A stretch of 64,000 nt of DNA from Rhizobium sp. WYJ-E13 (GCF_018987265.1 NZ_CP076854.1:2085668-2149667), one strand, 5' to 3'. Counted from the stretch's first letter, positions 25,473 to 34,643 are shown. The notes: generated from the sequence alone by a model not told the origin. Numbers and translations: made by a program.

Positions 25473-27988
25473 GCTGCCCTCGCCCCCTCTCCGAGATTGA
25501 GATCGATGGCGGGAATGCCGAGCTTTGCATATTCGGCGCGGCTGGCCCTGGTGATATGGGCCGGGCCGATCGTGGAATTGGCGGCCGCGGCGATGAAGGC
25601 GGCTCGCAGCGTGATCTGGCGGATGCTGCCCCCTGTTAGCTCGATCTTGCGCGCGAGCTGGCGAAACATGGCGTCGTCGAGGTCGTGCGACTCCTCGGGC
25701 AGGCATCGCCGCCAGATCGCCTCGCGCGCCGCGGCGTCGGGACGGGGAAAGTCGATGATGAAGCGCAGGCGCCGCAGGAAGGCCGGATCGATGTTCTGGC
25801 GCAGGTTCGTCGTCAGGATGACGAGGCCCTCATGGCCCTCCATTCTCTGGAGGAGATAGGAGGTCTCGATATTCGCATAGCGGTCGTGGGCATCCTTCAC
25901 CTCGCCGCGTCGTGCCAGCAGGCCGTCGGCCTCGTCGATCAGCAGGGCGGCGCCGGTATGCTGCGCCTCGAGGAAGATGCGGTCGATGTTCTTCTCGGTG
26001 TCGCCGATATATTTGCTGACGAGACGTGACAGGTCGATCCGCAGCACCTGCACGCCCAGTCGATGAGCGACCGCGAGCGCGGCCATGGTCTTGCCGGTGC
26101 CGCTCGGCCCATGGAACAGGGATGTGACGCCCAGACCATAGGGAAGCTGGTCGCGGAATTTCCAGCCTTCGAGCACTTTCGGCGCAAAGCGTATGTTGCT
26201 GACGATTTCCTCGATCTGCTCCTTTCGATCCTGGGGCAGGACGAGATCGTCGAGATCGAAGGTGGGCTCGATACGTTGCGCCAGGCCGGAAGCGCCCTCG
26301 GCCGCGATTTCGTTGCAGGCGGCGATGAAGCGGATGCGCTGGCTGGCCTCGTCGTCGTGCGAAAGCGGCCGCGCCGATGCCAACCGGCTTGCGCGGTCGA
26401 GACCGTCGATCTGCAACGGGAACAGGTTTGCGAGTGCCTCGGCGCCTTCGTCGGTGAAACTTGCACAGGCCACCTGAGCCGCGCTTTGCAGGGCCGAGGC
26501 GCGTATGGTGCCGCTCGGCATGTCTTCCTCGATCTCGTAGACGCCGGTGCCGAGATGTGCAGCGATGCGTGCCGGATTGGCCGTGATGATGGCGATGTGA
26601 CGGCCGACATGTTCGAGCGCGCGGAGAAACAGGCGCAGGCGCTCGTCGATACCGTTTCCGTCGTCCAGCCCCGTTGCGTCGAGGACGAGCGGGCGACCCG
26701 TCAGTCGGGCAAGCCGGGCCAGGCGCATGCCGGCATCGTCGGCATCCGCCTCGGCCACGTCGGCGAGGCGGGCCAGGCTGACGCGGATCGGCTCGATCCC
26801 TGCATGCTCGCTACCCTTTTCGACCAGGGCACGCCAGGTCGCGGAATCGTCGCTGTTGAGCAGTAGCCACATCTTGCCGTTGCAGCGCAGCCTGGCCATC
26901 AAGCGTTCCGCGCGCTCTATGTCGGACGGTGCTTCCAGAAGTCGGGCGCCGAGCCAGGCGGCAGGGATCAGGATCGACCTGAGCGGCGGATCGTCAGTCA
27001 GGCCGCCATTGGCACCCAGCAGCCAGCGCCGCAACGGAGCGTCTAGCCGAAGCGGCTCGTCCGCCGAGGGCACGGCGCCGGCCATGGTGCCGAACAGCCG
27101 CCAGGACGAGAGTCGACCGGAAGACGCGAGATGGCCGGAAACATCGCTGGGGGCTCCCAGCAGTTCCGCAAACAGGCCGTACGTTCCCACCCGTCGTCCG
27201 GCGTCATCCATGAGAAGCGAGATCCAGCGCTGATAGCGCGGGTCGAGTTCGGGCCCAAACGCCAGCAGGAAGATGCGGATTTCGAGCATATCGAGGGACA
27301 GTGCATACAGGAGGCGGGCGAGCGGCTCGGTCCGATCGGCTTCCGCCAAAGCCTGCTGGAGAGCGAGATCCGCGTCCGCGACATTCTCGTTGCCGGCGAG
27401 AAGCGCGGTGTGCGGCGGGCGAGCCTGGATCCAGTCGGCGACCGCGGCAAGCTTGACGGACACGCTGTCGTCGGCGGACGAGTCGAACAGCCGGCCGCTG
27501 GCCTCGTGGAGAACCGTGTGGATCCAGGCGGTTGCGGCATGAAGGAACGGTCGGCCCGAATGGGTGGCGTCGTTGCCCTGCGTCATTGGCTCATGGGTCG
27601 GAGCGTAGATCGAAGCCGATGCATCCGGATCGAGCAGGTTGCGGACGGCCGAAAGCAGCCGCTCCATGCTGACATTGCGCGCTGCGATCTCGACATGATC
27701 CTCGCCCACCGTGCCCCGCAAGACGACGATATTCTCAGAATCGTCGAGCCATTGCGCCGCATCGCGGGCCAGGGCGCCGTATGTCTCGTTCTCGTTCTGG
27801 ACGACGAAGATGGCGCAGGGTGTTGCCGGTGGCAGGCTTTGGACTAGCGGTTCGACATCCTCGGGGGCGACCACGTCACCGCCGAGGAGGGCCATCACGT
27901 CGCGAGGCTCGGACTCGACGGCCGCCTTGATGCCCGTGGCCAGAAGGTCGGACGGCGAGGAGACGACAATGACACGGATTGGCGGCAC
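25469..27988 (-). CDS. eCIS AAA+ ATPase (Afp15-like)
   Basis: An 839-aa cytoplasmic protein. The C-terminal ~260 residues are an AAA+ module: Walker A GPSGTGKT at 627-634, Walker B LLIDEADG at 682-689, sensor-1 type LTTNLRQNIDPAFL and an arginine-finger-like RRLRF near 740. The N-terminal ~570 residues are helical, with another ATPase-like core lacking clear motifs, as in Afp15/Pvc15. Family role: particle assembly or disassembly and cargo-related remodelling. The start is GTG with GGGGA upstream. It is the first gene of the operon, with about 380 bp of non-coding DNA before the IS fragment. Confidence 0.88.
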   Translation of the reverse strand: MPPIRVIVVSSPSDLLATGIKAAVESEPRDVMALLGGDVVAPEDVEPLVQSLPPATPCAIFVVQNENETYGALARDAAQWLDDSENIVVLRGTVGEDHVEIAARNVSMERLLSAVRNLLDPDASASIYAPTHEPMTQGNDATHSGRPFLHAATAWIHTVLHEASGRLFDSSADDSVSVKLAAVADWIQARPPHTALLAGNENVADADLALQQALAEADRTEPLARLLYALSLDMLEIRIFLLAFGPELDPRYQRWISLLMDDAGRRVGTYGLFAELLGAPSDVSGHLASSGRLSSWRLFGTMAGAVPSADEPLRLDAPLRRWLLGANGGLTDDPPLRSILIPAAWLGARLLEAPSDIERAERLMARLRCNGKMWLLLNSDDSATWRALVEKGSEHAGIEPIRVSLARLADVAEADADDAGMRLARLARLTGRPLVLDATGLDDGNGIDERLRLFLRALEHVGRHIAIITANPARIAAHLGTGVYEIEEDMPSGTIRASALQSAAQVACASFTDEGAEALANLFPLQIDGLDRASRLASARPLSHDDEASQRIRFIAACNEIAAEGASGLAQRIEPTFDLDDLVLPQDRKEQIEEIVSNIRFAPKVLEGWKFRDQLPYGLGVTSLFHGPSGTGKTMAALAVAHRLGVQVLRIDLSRLVSKYIGDTEKNIDRIFLEAQHTGAALLIDEADGLLARRGEVKDAHDRYANIETSYLLQRMEGHEGLVILTTNLRQNIDPAFLRRLRFIIDFPRPDAAAREAIWRRCLPEESHDLDDAMFRQLARKIELTGGSIRQITLRAAFIAAAANSTIGPAHITRASRAEYAKLGIPAIDLNLGEGARAA

Positions 27989-28369
27989 TTGCTTAAGTCC
28001 CCTGCGAGATTTGGGCCTGCCAACTATGGCAAGCCTGCCGCCGGACGGTCTATTCGGCCAGCGTGATCAGAAAGGATGGAGGCCGGAGGGTGGGGCGCCG
28101 ATCGGCCTAGGGTTCTAGAAACCATGGCCGACAGGAATGGATCGTGAGATTGATGACCGCCGGGCCCTGCCGTGGCCGCCAAGCCGGCATCGGCGGGCAA
28201 ACCGAAACACCGACAAGGGTTTCGCGCCGGGACAGGACGTCGACCTTTGGATGGAGCGCTGATGTTTCTCGCCTGGCGGCAAGAGCCAGGGTTTGCCACC
28301 CTCGACCAAGGTTTCGACGGGTAGCGTCGTCTAAACAGATTGTGCGGGGCGAGATGATATTCGAGCAGC
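27989..28369. other. intergenic region upstream of the eCIS operon
   Basis: No gene is supported. It should hold the operon promoter on the minus strand, but I could not pick a convincing -35/-10 pair. Short open frames on both strands have no good ribosome site. I also found no clear IS6-type terminal inverted repeat before the transposase start at 28370. Confidence 0.4.
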
Positions 28370-28894
28370 ATGACAGAAGCCCCGTTGCCCCGTTACCGAC
28401 GCCATCGTTTTCCAGCTGAGATCATTGCCCATGCGGTATGGCTCTACTTTCGGTTTCCGCTGAGCCTGCGCGAAGTCGAGGACCTGCTTGCCGAGCGTGG
28501 CATTTCCGTCTCGTTTCAGACCGTCGCAGAATGGGTGGCGAAGTTTGGCCTGAAGTTCGCCCTTCAACTTCGTCGGCAGTCGCGAGGCAAGTTTGCCGAT
28601 AAATGGCACCTCGATGAGATGGTGGTGTCAATCAAAGGCAGGAAATGCTGGCTGTGGCGTGCCGTCCAGGCCGACGGCTATCTTCTCGATGCGCTGCTGC
28701 AAAGGCACCGAGACAGGAAGGCGGCTCTACGGTTGATGCGCAAGCTGCTCAATGGCCAGGGCATAGCCCCGCGCGTCATGATCACCGACAAGCTGCGGTC
28801 TTACTCGGCCGGAAAAGCCGAGTTGATGCCGGGCGTCGAGCATCGCTCACATAAGGGACTGAACAATCGGGCTGAGAATTCGCATCTGCCGGTC
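28370..28894 (+). mobile_element. truncated IS6-family transposase
   Basis: The first ~175 residues are a clear IS6/IS26-type transposase: RYRRHRFPAEIIAHAVWLYF, YFRFPLSLREVEDLLAERGI, WHLDEMVVSIKGRKCWLWRA, VMITDKLRSYSAGKAELMPG and HRSHKGLNNRAENSH. The match stops abruptly after NRAENSHLPV and the usual C-terminal ~60 residues are absent; the frame runs on into an unrelated ATPase fragment. It should therefore be inactive. It marks the boundary between the eCIS operon and the mobile debris to its right. No terminal inverted repeats were found. Confidence 0.85.
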
Positions 28895-29294
28895 GACGAC
28901 GAGAACGGCGCATGGTGCGTGCGTACCCGCATGTGGGAAGGGCTGCTGCGGCAGCTCCGCGACCTCGATGTCGTTGGCGCCAACGACCCTGAGTTCGGCC
29001 GCATCCTGACCGCCATTCGCGACGCTATGCGCGACATCGTCCCGGGCGAATGGGCCGATGCGCCTCATCTTCGCGTCTCGGAACTGACGCGCGAGGATTT
29101 GCCGCGCGTCCTGAAATCCTTCCTCGCGACCGGTGTTCCCGGTTATGCCGCTCCCGTCCAGCATCAAGGCTCAGGGACGATCAATGCGCTGGTGCTCGCC
29201 GAGCGCCGCAACGGTCGCGTCATCTTTGCGATGGAGGAGCCCGAACTCGCGCTTCCACCCCACGCGCAGAAGCGCGTCGTCGACAAGGTCAGAG
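28895..29294 (+). pseudogene. fragment of an OLD-like ATP-dependent nuclease
   Basis: This segment is in frame with the truncated transposase but has unrelated sequence: RMWEGLLRQLRDLDVVGAND, FLATGVPGYAAPVQHQGSGT, then VIFAMEEPELALPPHAQKR, a Walker B/signature region as in OLD-family or RecF-like SMC-type ATPases (EEPE, then a His in the H-loop region). Walker A and the TOPRIM portion are both missing, so it is an internal fragment. OLD-family nucleases occur in phage defence; no such role can be claimed for a fragment. It ends where an antisense DUF1612 fragment begins. Confidence 0.6.
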
Positions 29295-29522
29295 GCATCG
29301 GGTGGCGTCGTGGAGGACGAGGTCTTCCAGGTGGACGAGCTCGCCATCGATCCAGAGGGAGGCGCAGGCGTCGGTAAAATTCTGGCGTTCAATGAAGCCG
29401 GCGCCGACGGGCGAGCGGGCGACGCGCTCATCGAGACGGGTGAGCGCGACACCGGCGTCGAAAGCCGGCCGCAGCAGGGTGCTCATGCTGATTTTCGCAA
29501 GATCGTAAGCCATTGAAATCAT
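29289..29522 (-). pseudogene. 5' fragment of a DUF1612 (RHE_PE00001-type) gene
   Basis: The 77-aa open frame contains VALTRLDERVARSPVGAGF and LWIDGELVHLEDLVLHDATR. These align with the N-terminal region of the intact DUF1612 gene at 33251-34381 (DALARLDERAGRSPVGQGF ... LWVAGDLVHVEDLVLHDAHM). The full protein is about 376 aa, so only the first fifth survives, cut at the junction with the ATPase fragment. It shows that a second DUF1612 gene once stood here. Confidence 0.75.
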
Positions 29523-29702
29523 GGTAAACGATTTGCTAAACGAATGCTATCTCGGAGTTATCATTCCTCACTCCTTATGATGCACCAGCGCACCGCTGGC
29601 CATCGATAAGTCTTCATTATCAGAGGTGATATGTACAGACGAGTTGTACGCGCCGGCTTGTGGTGCTATCGTGCAGATCGACACCGAAAATCGGAGCGCA
29701 TC

Positions 29703-29993
29703 ATGCCGCAGACCAGCTACAAGATCAGCGAGGCGCGCAAAAACTTTGCCGAGGTGCTCGAACGCGCCAACCACGGCGAGGAAATTTTGATCATGCGCGG
29801 CAACGAGATCTATGCCCGTATCGGCCCGGCCGACGGCGGCAAGCGCCCCTTCGGCCTGCTGCGCCAGCGCGGCCTGCCGGACAACCTGTTCGACGAGGTC
29901 GATACCGAACAGGCAGCGATCGACGCCGGCGACTTCAACGACGACCTCGGCGTCTGGCAGGGCAGGCCGGCCGACCGAGAGCCCAAGCGATGA
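29703..29993 (+). CDS. Phd/YefM-type antitoxin
   Basis: A 96-aa antitoxin: MPQTSYKISEARKNFAEVLE then GEEILIMRGNEIYARIGP, the Phd/YefM DNA-binding fold, followed by an acidic C-terminal tail (DNLFDEVDTEQAAIDAGDF) that would wrap the toxin. The ATG at 29703 follows GGAGCGC and fits the family start. Its stop overlaps the PIN toxin start as ATGA. Such antitoxins normally repress their own promoter, which would lie in the ~180 bp upstream. Confidence 0.88.
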   Translation: MPQTSYKISEARKNFAEVLERANHGEEILIMRGNEIYARIGPADGGKRPFGLLRQRGLPDNLFDEVDTEQAAIDAGDFNDDLGVWQGRPADREPKR

Positions 29994-30367
29994 AGGTTTT
30001 GCTCGACAGCCACGCCGTGTACTGGTGGACGATCGGCAGCGACCGGCTGTCCGACAAGGCTCGGGCGTTGATCGAAGACAAGGCCAACACCGTCCTGGTC
30101 AGCGCCGTCTCCTTCTACGAACTCGACAACAAGATGAGGCTGAAGAAGCTCGATCTGAAGCCGCAGGAATTGCGCGCCACGGTCACCGCCAGCGGCCTGC
30201 AGACGCTGGCGATCACCGATCTGCATGCCGAGTTGGCGGCCGCCTTCGACTGGGATCACCGCGATCCCTGGGATCGCATTCTCGCCGCCCAGACGCGGCT
30301 GGAGCATTGCACCTTCGTCTCCACCGACGTCGCGTTCGACACGGTGCTGCATGAACGGGTCTGGTGA
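29990..30367 (+). CDS. VapC-type PIN-domain toxin
   Basis: A 125-aa PIN-domain ribonuclease. MKVLLDSHAVYWW gives the first catalytic Asp, SAVSFYELDNK the conserved Glu, and DHRDPWDRILAAQ the third acidic cluster; FVSTDVAFD follows near the end. All key acidic residues of the type II toxin are present, so it should be active. It overlaps the Phd-type antitoxin by 4 bp. The pair is the only clearly intact toxin-antitoxin module in this window and could help keep the replicon. Confidence 0.9.
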   Translation: MKVLLDSHAVYWWTIGSDRLSDKARALIEDKANTVLVSAVSFYELDNKMRLKKLDLKPQELRATVTASGLQTLAITDLHAELAAAFDWDHRDPWDRILAAQTRLEHCTFVSTDVAFDTVLHERVW

Positions 30368-30379
30368 GAGGCAATAGCG

Positions 30380-30629
30380 ATGAAGATTTTTGCGGATATT
30401 CCCGAAGCGGCCGAACAATTTGAAGAGCTGGTTGATCTCGCCCGGCGCAACGGACGAGGTCGTCATCTGCCGTGCCGGGCGGCCCATCGCCGTCCTGACG
30501 GCGGTCTCGAAGCCCGGCCAGGGGACGATGGACGATTTTTTGGCACTGGTGGCCGCGGGGCGCCCGCGGATCGCTGACCAGACTGCCAACCACGATGATT
30601 TCCATGACGAGAACGGGCTGGTGCAATGA
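30380..30629 (+). pseudogene. frameshifted Phd-type antitoxin
   Basis: The ATG at 30380 starts MKIFADIPEAAEQFEELVDL, a Phd-type N-terminus. The rest of the antitoxin (DEVVICRAGRPIAVLTAVS, then FLALVAAGRPRIADQTANHD) continues in another frame, so a one-base insertion or equivalent lies near 30440-30452. Neither frame alone gives a whole protein. No toxin gene follows; instead an integrase fragment starts at once. It is a decayed module or a sequencing frameshift. Confidence 0.75.
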
Positions 30630-31018
30630 GCGGCGCGTCATCAAGTTCGATCGAAAGACGCGCCGACGAACTTGATTCTATCGCCGCCATACTGCCAATC
30701 GATCGCCGCGACAAACTCGCCCTGACCCATCAGGACATTGGGACGCTCAAGCACCTCGTCAGCGAGGGCACGGGGGAGAACACGCTGCGGGCGCTGACCT
30801 CCGATCTTGCCTATTTGGAAGCCTGGTCGCTCGCGACGATGGGGAGCCCCCTCCTCTGGTCGGCGCCGGAAGCGCTGCTGTTGGAATTAGTCACCCATCA
30901 TCTGTGGGACCCAGCGAAACGGCAGAGCGATTCCGATCGTGGCATGCCGGCCGGCCGAATCGCCCCGACTGTCAGCACAAATCTTGTCATCTATCTCCGG
31001 TTGCCATTAGCAAGGTAA
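30626..31018 (+). pseudogene. N-terminal fragment of a tyrosine recombinase/integrase
   Basis: The 130-aa frame includes THQDIGTLKHLVSEGTGENT, LRALTSDLAYLEAWSLATMG and EALLLELVTHHLWDPAKRQS, which read as the core-binding (SAM-like) domain of rhizobial plasmid tyrosine recombinases. The match stops after DRGMPA, and the last ~25 residues are unrelated. The catalytic domain is missing here; another piece appears at 32041-32409. The gene appears to have been split by DNA carrying the nucleotidyltransferase-HEPN gene. Confidence 0.65.
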
Positions 31019-31062
31019 TCCCGTAAAGATTACAGATGCGCAATGATAGGTGAGCCGCTAGG

Positions 31063-32003
31063 ATGGAGACGAATCCCACCGAAGGCTTTGATGCGGCTTT
31101 GACACTGACCGATACTCTCGACCATCTGCCGGCCAACAAAAGGCGTGGGCTCGCGCGCGTTTTGGAAGTCATTTTTCCGAAGTCGAGCAATTCCGCGCCA
31201 CCAAACTGTCGGCGAGACGTGCCGGCAGCCAGATCCTGAAGGTCATCCTCTATGGTTCTTATGCCCGCGGCGACTGGGTGGAGGATCGCTCAAGCGGCTA
31301 CCGCTCCGATTACGACATTCTGATCGTTGTCAATTCCGAGGCCTTCGCGCAAGAGCAGGAACTGTGGCTCGGCCTGGATGAGAGGCTCCTCCGAGACCAG
31401 ATCGCCCATCGGATCGAAACGCCGGTCATCCCGATCGTCCACAGTTTGCATGATGTCAACGACCAGTTGTCGCGCGGCCGGCCCTTTTTCGTCGATATCG
31501 CAAGAGACGGCAAGGTCCTCTATGAGGAGGAAGGCCATCCACTGGCCGAGCCGAAGCCTCTCACTAGGGAACAGGCGAACACCGAGGCGCAGCAGTATTT
31601 TGATCAGTGGTTTCAAAGTGCATTGCATCGCTTCGATCTCGCACGAACCGGCATTGAGCGCGGATACAACAACGACGCTGCCTTTGATCTTCATCAGACC
31701 ACTGAACGGCTTTATCATTGCTTCCTGCTGACACTCACGCTCTACAGCCCGAAATCACATCGCATCAAAGTCTTGCGTTCGAAAGCCGAGGAGATCGACA
31801 AGCGGCTGATCGCAGCTTGGCCGCGAGACAACCGGCTCGCCCGCCGGCACTTCCAGCTCCTGTCGCGCGCCTATGTCGAGGCGCGATATTCGCCGAACTA
31901 CGAGATCAGTTCACAGGACCTCGCATGGCTGGTCGAGCGGGTGAAGGTTCTTCAGCAAACGGTTGAGTCAGTATGCAGAGAGAAGTTAGAGGATGCGGGT
32001 TAG
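31063..32003 (+). pseudogene. nucleotidyltransferase (MNT)-HEPN fusion with a T-run frameshift
   Basis: The gene would encode about 313 aa. The first frame (ATG 31063) gives LDHLPANKRRGLARVLEVIF. After the T5 run at 31172-31176 the sequence continues in another frame: VEQFRATKLSARRAGSQILK, then the MNT active site GSYARGDWVEDRSSGYRSDY with the catalytic DYD. The C-terminal ~150 residues are a HEPN domain (FDLHQTTERLYHCFLLTLTL). One extra T would restore the whole frame, so this may be a true mutation, a sequencing slip or slippage. A GTG at 31278 cannot make a working enzyme because it lies after GSYARG. MNT-HEPN proteins act as toxin-antitoxin-like or nucleotide-transferring regulators. Confidence 0.75.
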
Positions 32004-32040
32004 CAGGAAGAAGTTATCGCGGCGGCCGAGGCGATCACGC

Positions 32041-32409
32041 CAGCGAAACGTGGAAAGCCTATGCTTCCGCGGCGATCGAGCAGCGGCTTTCAGCGCTGAC
32101 CTAGAGCTATTATCAGCGCGGCACGCCGCTCGACCGCAAGGATCGCGATTTCGCCACCGTGTTCATCGGCATCCGCAACACCCACGCCGCCCCTACTCGA
32201 TTGAGGAAGCGGTTCTGCCCGAACACCTGCTTGCTATGCTGGAGACACTTCCTCGAGGCACGCTGCCGGGCCTGCGCGACCGGGCGATGCTGGTGATCGG
32301 CTTTGCGCGGGCTGCACGTTCCGAGATCGTCGGGCTCGACTTCGACCGTGACCAGACGCAGGACAGTCGCGGCTGGGTTGCCCATGTCGCCGTTAAGAAC
32401 GTCCGATAA
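32041..32409 (+). pseudogene. internal fragment of a tyrosine recombinase/integrase
   Basis: One frame reads SETWKAYASAAIEQRLSALT, a TAG stop, then YYQRGTPLDRKDRDFATVFI and GIRNTHA. The next part continues in another frame as EEAVLPEHLLAMLETLPRG, LRDRAMLVIGFA and SEIVGLDFDRDQ. Together these follow the order of a rhizobial integrase up to the first catalytic Arg region (RSEIVGL). A stop, a frameshift and loss of the C-terminus make it non-functional. It is probably the continuation of the fragment at 30626-31018. Confidence 0.65.
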
Positions 32410-32478
32410 CGTTGCATTATCCGACGTTATTTGATGCGGTCGTACGCTTAAGGTAGAAACCGTCCAAAAGGTAGAACA

Positions 32479-32748
32479 ATGGGGTCTGTCGTGTCTCTCA
32501 ACATCAAGAACCCGGCCACCGTCGCCCTTGCCGATGAACTTGCCCGCCGCCAGGGCATCAGCAAGACCGCAGCCATTCATCAGGCCCTCACCGAACGCCT
32601 GCATCGCCTGGGATATAGCGATATGGCGCAGGAGCGTCTGCTTGGCGACGTGCGGGCCATCCGCGAACGTGTGGCGCGATTGCCAGAGCTCCACAATCGC
32701 AGCGACGAAGACATCGTCGGCTATGACGAGAACGGCATTCCGAACTGA
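32479..32748 (+). CDS. VapB-type antitoxin
   Basis: An 89-aa antitoxin of the VapB/PSK family: VVSLNIKNPATVALADELAR, RQGISKTAAIHQALTERL, then an acidic tail DEDIVGYDENGIPN. The N-terminal half is the ribbon-helix-helix-like DNA-binding part. An upstream AAGGTAGAAC lies about 8 bp before the ATG. Its stop overlaps the toxin start by one base (TGATG). The partner toxin is broken, so this antitoxin is probably an orphan unless it neutralises a homologue elsewhere. Confidence 0.85.
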   Translation: MGSVVSLNIKNPATVALADELARRQGISKTAAIHQALTERLHRLGYSDMAQERLLGDVRAIRERVARLPELHNRSDEDIVGYDENGIPN

Positions 32749-33130
32749 TGGTGATCGACACCTCCGCCATAGTCGCAATCCTGCGCAACGAGCCAGAGGC
32801 ATTGCGGCTGGAACGCAACCTAGTTGCCGATCCGCCTGGTCCCCGCCACCTGTGTGCTGGAGGCGCGGATGATGCTTGTCAGCCGGCGTGGTGAGCATGC
32901 GCTGGCTGAGATCGACCTCTGGCTGAGGAAAACCGAAGCGGAGATTATTCCGGTCGATGGCGATCTCGTGGATCTGGCGACGCAAGCCAGGCTGAGCTAC
33001 GGCAAAGGCCAGCACCCGGCAGGTTTGATTTTTTACCGATTGTTTCTCCTACGCGCTGGCAAAACGCGCCGATGTAGCCCTGCTGTTCATCGGCAACGAC
33101 TTTTCCCAGACCGATGCAGAGGCGGCGTGA
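32748..33130 (+). pseudogene. VapC-type PIN toxin with two frameshifts
   Basis: The VapC reading is spread over three frames: MVIDTSAIVAILRNEPEALR LERNLVADP in the first; RLVPATCVLEARMMLVSRRG, EIDLWLRKTEAEIIPVDGD and LSYGKGQHPAGL in the second; and DCFSYALAKRADVALLFIGN then DFSQTDAEAA in the third, ending at TGA 33128. The changes lie near 32830 and near the T6 run around 33030. Without them the protein would be a standard ~127-aa PIN ribonuclease. Inactivation of the toxin while the antitoxin stays intact is the tolerated direction of decay. Confidence 0.82.
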
Positions 33131-33250
33131 TGACCCGCGACACGGATCTCGATCACGGTCGCACGGATCGCATCCCCTCCCCCCACCTCACCGTCGGCAT
33201 CCAATCTGCCGGCGCACCTACAAGAGCTCCCCGAGCGCGCCCGCGCTGGA

Positions 33251-34381
33251 TCAGATTATGCCCCAAGCCCGGTAGCGGCCACGGCCGGTGAATTCGCGGA
33301 TACCGATCTCGTTGATCAAGTTCAGCGCGCCGCGCTGCGTGACACCAAGCTCGCGGGCAACCATAGCGGCCGACACCATTGGGCGCGACAGGACGAAATC
33401 GGCAAGCTGCGGCAGGCTGCTGTTCGACCGGCGACCGCGAAAGCGCAACTCCATCTGCGTGCGCGCGAGCGACAGGCGATCGATCTCCTTGAGGCCGGCG
33501 GCGGCACTCTCCCGCATCGCACCGAGAAAGGCCTGCAGACGCGTCAGCCGATCACGCGAGCGCCGGCGCTCATGGCGGATCTGCTTCAGCCCGATGTGAA
33601 AAGAAAAGAGATGCGAGGCGACCTTGCCTCTGGCACGCAGGTTGCTGCCGATCAGCAGGCCGCCGAGCCAATGCTGACGGCGCAACGGTTCGATCCGCTC
33701 CCAGGCGTCGAAAAGAATCGCAGCCGCCAGACTGGGCGGCAGCTCATCGGCGAACGGGATCAGACCGCGCCATTCCTGCAGCCGTTCCTCCTCGTTCCAT
33801 TCGTCATCGTCGAACAGGCCGAGCGGATCGTCATCCCGCTTCGAGGGTGCAGCCTCCGCCGGCTCCTCCACGACAGTCTTGCCCGCATGCCGGTCGAGAA
33901 GCCTCTGCGAACGGGCGAGCAAAGCGTCGAGCTCGGCGATTTCGGCGGCGAGCGGTGCTTCGTCATCCTCATCATCAGCTTCGCTCTCGGAAGGCGCAAA
34001 GGCTCCCGCCTCCGGCACGCTCTCCTCCCCTTCCAACGTGCTGGCGGTCAGCACGCCGAGACCTGTCGGGCTGAGCGCCCAACCAGGATCGGCCGTCTCG
34101 ATCCGCCGCCGTGTGCGCAGGACGGAATGGGCGATCGTCAGCTCGTGGCTCGGCGCGCGGCTGTCCATATGGGCGTCATGCAGGACGAGATCTTCGACAT
34201 GCACGAGATCGCCCGCCACCCACAGTGCGCCGGCCGCGTCGAAGAAATGACTGCGCTCGGCAAAGCCTTGCCCTACCGGCGAACGCCCCGCCCGCTCATC
34301 GAGGCGCGCCAGAGCATCCTCGGCCGCGGCGATGGCCGGAAGCAGCGTCTGGAGCGTTGCGGCATCAATATCATAGTGCAT
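33251..34381 (-). CDS. DUF1612/RHE_PE00001-family protein with C-terminal HTH
   Basis: A 376-aa protein. The N-terminal region (LARLDERAGRSPVGQGF, LWVAGDLVHVEDLVLHDAHM, SVLRTRRRIETADPGW) is DUF1612. The middle is acidic (SESEADDEDDEAPLAAEI). The C-terminal ~120 residues contain a predicted winged or HTH DNA-binding part (FVLSRPMVSAAMVARELGVT, GALNLINEIGIREF). Members are widespread on rhizobial plasmids near integrase and replication genes, as I recall them; the function is not known to me. The gene is intact and lies 262 bp from the orphan repB stop. A decayed relative lies at 29289-29522. Confidence 0.82.
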   Translation of the reverse strand: MHYDIDAATLQTLLPAIAAAEDALARLDERAGRSPVGQGFAERSHFFDAAGALWVAGDLVHVEDLVLHDAHMDSRAPSHELTIAHSVLRTRRRIETADPGWALSPTGLGVLTASTLEGEESVPEAGAFAPSESEADDEDDEAPLAAEIAELDALLARSQRLLDRHAGKTVVEEPAEAAPSKRDDDPLGLFDDDEWNEEERLQEWRGLIPFADELPPSLAAAILFDAWERIEPLRRQHWLGGLLIGSNLRARGKVASHLFSFHIGLKQIRHERRRSRDRLTRLQAFLGAMRESAAAGLKEIDRLSLARTQMELRFRGRRSNSSLPQLADFVLSRPMVSAAMVARELGVTQRGALNLINEIGIREFTGRGRYRAWGII

Positions 34382-34643
34382 TGTTAGGCTTAATGGATTC
34401 TCACAAAGGGAAGCGAAACCCGCATTACCTTCCGTCAGTTATCGCATGACGGAGACATACGAACAACGTCATGACGGGCAAGCTCAAGGTTTTCACCCGG
34501 TTTTCCGATGGATCATTGGCCGGTATCGATTGAACGGCATAGGCGGACGAAGCAATCGCTCGCCTGTCGGGTGAAGCCGAGCCATCCACCAAGGCACTTC
34601 CTCGCGATCCGGTTCGGCTCCGATTAACCGTGCGCCTTGCAGT

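Noticed and set aside
28300..28370. Terminal inverted repeat of the IS6-type element
   Set aside because: No sequence resembling an IS6 end was found left of the transposase, and the right end is deleted.
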